From the NCBI GenBank assembly GCA_019914945.1, contig CM034099.1, positions 2,480,001 through 2,544,000 of the forward strand: DNA of 64,000 bases, written 5' to 3'. The stretch is from Typha latifolia (Eukaryota; Streptophyta; Magnoliopsida; Poales; Typhaceae). The notes below the pieces were generated by a model. It worked only from the letters and a program-made list of their open reading frames with translations, was not told the origin of the DNA and did no database searches. A program made the position numbers and the translations under genes. Shown here piece after piece: positions 61,769 to 64,000 of this stretch (position 1 is the first letter of the stretch; each line of letters starts with the position of its first letter).

Positions 61769-63871
61769 GGCTTGTACTTTGGTACAGGGTCTCCTTGGCC
61801 TTTTGTTTGGGATTCAACACGTAAAGTTCACCATAAAAGTCCTTTTAAAACGATGTTGGGTAAAGTGAGATCTGTTGCTAAGGATGGGATAATGTTCATA
61901 GGCCCAGGTCCAGCCCGGCCTAGCAATTCATTTCAATCTTGTGGACTTTGGTTATTACTTTCATGTGAGACATAAGAGTAGTTCCAAATGCTACATTCTC
62001 GGCTTCGGTATTAAGCATTTAAGTGAAAATTTATTAGTGTCCCACAGTTAAATTGTATCTGGAATTTGAAGATTGGAGGTCTTATACAACATAAGTCCCA
62101 TTAGAGAACTATCCTATTGACGCTTTGGTATCAATAATTGTAGAGAAAAGAGAGGCTATTAGCAGGCAAGCTTTACCGCGCCAAGACATCCAGAAACTTA
62201 GCATCTTCAAAGATCCCAATGTACAATAAATTTGGTTATACAAATATGACATAACAGAGTAGTTCAAAACACTATTTCCTCAGCTTTAAAACAGATCATT
62301 GTAGGGGGCAGGGATGAATATTAGCAAACAAGATTAACCACCTGAGACATGAACAGCCAATCCAGAAAGTTAGCAATCTGCTATTTTCACCATAATTCGG
62401 CTACGGGGAAGTGCTAGAGATCCAAAATGGAAACATTAGGGACTCAGGAGGAGATGTTCTGCCGTGCATATCATATGCACAACCCTTCTGGGCGAGTTCC
62501 GAGTCTGATTTTTTTTTCCTTTTTTTTTTAGCAGAACTCTATCTCTTGATTTGCAAGTGAGGGGACAAAAGGAAGAGTTATCTACATTATCCGATTCCAT
62601 TGGGTCGAAAAATTTCTTCCTGAGTTTGCCGCATAAACGAAAAGAAACCCAGATTAGTTATGTAGTGAGCATCCACCTCCCTTAGATATCCATTCAAATT
62701 ATGTAGCTGGAATCTCTCCTGGTAGTTGCAGAAAGATGCCGTCAGATATGCTCATAGGAATCTGTTATACTGCACAGCATAAAGATGACAAGTGAGAGTA
62801 TTCTAAGTAACATTAACAGCAATAACTGTACCGCTGAACGAAAGCTAAAAGTTCTGAAGAGCAGGGTAAGTGATAATACATAGAACTCCATATGTGAAGT
62901 ATTAGCTTTTGCAAATAATCTTGTGAAAAACTATAACAAAAAGTTTTGCATCAAAAGATCCAAATAAAGAAACCACAAGATAAGTTATCGACCGAGTTCT
63001 TAACATAAGGGGCTCTTTGATAATGAAAGAGCTCACCCCGTCCTAAATGTGAGCTATAGCACATGCTCATCCTATAAGTTAGCTATTCAAAAACTAGAAA
63101 ATTTTGCTCTACTCGATAATAGAATATAAATAGTTTTTTTTTTCTTTAATCAGATTAATGTTACATGCTATAACACATGCCCTGAAATATTTGATATTAC
63201 TCCATGGCAAAGAAAAAGAGGGATCAGCGAAAAGAGCAGGTAAGGAAGAGAATTCACGTGTGTCAGGATTAGGAAGGAAAACCAGAAATCACCAACAATT
63301 TCTCATACGCAATCATAGTACAAGAACAATATATATATCAAATGTGTAAAAAATCTCTAACTTGGCATCACAATAAGATTACTTAGTCAGTCTAATAAGG
63401 ATCGAGATAATTAACTGTGCATGAGAAGCAAAAACCAAAGAAATAGTAGCCTTTTTGCAAAATGCAGCTTCAGCATCCAGTTCTTTGGGTTTGCAACAAC
63501 TCGTATTAAGATTCTTTTAGATAGTTTGAGGAACCAAATTGAAAGCCCACAAGTTCATGAATGTTTATGTTTCCCCAGATAAGACAGTATCAACATATCA
63601 GCTGGATCTTGATGTAGAAATAACCCGATTGTAAGGAGTCAATGATCTTTAGCTACAATGCCACCACCAAAGATGATATCAAGATTGTATTATTGACTCA
63701 CTAATATAATTTATTTTAATATGCCAAATTACAAGATGAGGAGACCTGTAAGATTGATGGCACAAGAAAGCAGCTCTTCATGAGTAGCTCATTTGACATC
63801 TTCAGCACGGATCCATAAATGTTATTTCTGTAAACTTCCAGACAGTTTTATAATATATTATCAATCGAAAC

Positions 63872-64000
63872 TCAAATCTCTCCTCCCTGTTTGTTAACAC
63901 CCGCTTTCCACTTCTTCTTTTTTCCATATTCAAGCTTAAAATAAACTTCAGGAATGAGCCTTGAGCCGAATACCTCTGACTGTAATCTAGTGGCCAAGTG
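63872..64000 (-). CDS. Possible 3'-terminal exon of a gene running off the right edge
   Basis: On the minus strand 42 codons are open from the window edge to a stop at 63872, containing SEVFGSRLIPEVYFKLEYGK and a Lys-rich stretch, ending GGEI. The sequence looks protein-like (balanced composition, no low complexity) but I do not recognise it. It may be the end of a gene whose body lies to the right; an intron border before the stop is also possible. Confidence 0.3.
   Translation of the reverse strand, partial: HLATRLQSEVFGSRLIPEVYFKLEYGKKKKWKAGVNKQGGEI

Larger units (their letters stand above)
57000..63871. other. Long region without a supportable gene
   Basis: Beyond the F-box promoter the sequence is AT-rich with short open frames on both strands and no protein I recognise. 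An (AAT)n microsatellite lies at about 57234-57275 and a (GGTTT)n run at about 61740-61768. A GC-rich block at 58567-58660 (GTAACGCTCCACCCGG) looks foreign to its surroundings and may be a retroelement remnant. The part from about 62400 may be the 3' end of a minus-strand gene starting beyond the window. Confidence 0.5.

Overview
This window is nuclear DNA from a flowering plant. Spliced genes with GT-AG introns, AT-rich spacers, many microsatellites, three intronless pentatricopeptide (PPR) genes, a two-domain WRKY factor and a GRAS factor all point that way. The GRAS protein resembles the chitin-inducible gibberellin-responsive (CIGR1/PAT1) type known from rice, and the composition is not grass-like. 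My best guess is a non-grass monocot such as a palm; this is inference only. No bacterial, organellar or CRISPR features were seen. Gene identities rest on remembered family features, not on database searches.

Layout from left to right: an AT-rich spacer; an intronless P-class PPR gene (3.0-5.2 kb, +); an NPH3/BTB gene in four exons (6.6-8.9 kb, -); a broken FRIGIDA-like relic (10.5-11.1 kb, +); a seven-exon group I WRKY gene of the WRKY20 type (11.6-17.0 kb, +); a PAT1/CIGR1-type GRAS gene (18.4-20.0 kb, -) with a leader full of short upstream ORFs and a long leader intron reaching about 22.9 kb; a gene-poor AT-rich stretch; a small SAM-domain gene in three exons (27.0-34.2 kb, +) whose 5-kb second intron holds a Mutator-like element carrying a MADS-box fragment; a head-to-head pair of PPR genes (DYW class at 35.5-37.5 kb, -, and P class at 38.1-40.8 kb, +); a gene-poor stretch; a small uncharacterised gene with a clear TATA box (44.9-45.3 kb, +); a decayed intron-containing HSP90 fragment (47.9-49.0 kb, +); a CASP-like membrane protein gene (50.1-52.0 kb, +); a SERP1/RAMP4 ER protein gene (52.7-55.4 kb, +); an F-box gene of the SNEEZY type (56.5-57.0 kb, -); and a last 7 kb with no gene I can support except a possible partial exon at the right edge.

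The genes do not form a pathway. Several act in light or gibberellin signalling (NPH3-like, PAT1-like GRAS, SNEEZY-like F-box) and several in organelle RNA processing (three PPRs). From memory, Arabidopsis carries the same NPH3-like, PAT1 and SNEEZY types close together on chromosome 5, and a SAM-domain gene beside the mitochondrial HSP90 gene on chromosome 3. The window therefore looks like an old conserved gene block in which the HSP90 copy has died. The most unusual items are the gene-capturing transposon in the SAM gene intron, the HSP90 and FRIGIDA-like relics, and the multi-uORF leader of the GRAS gene.
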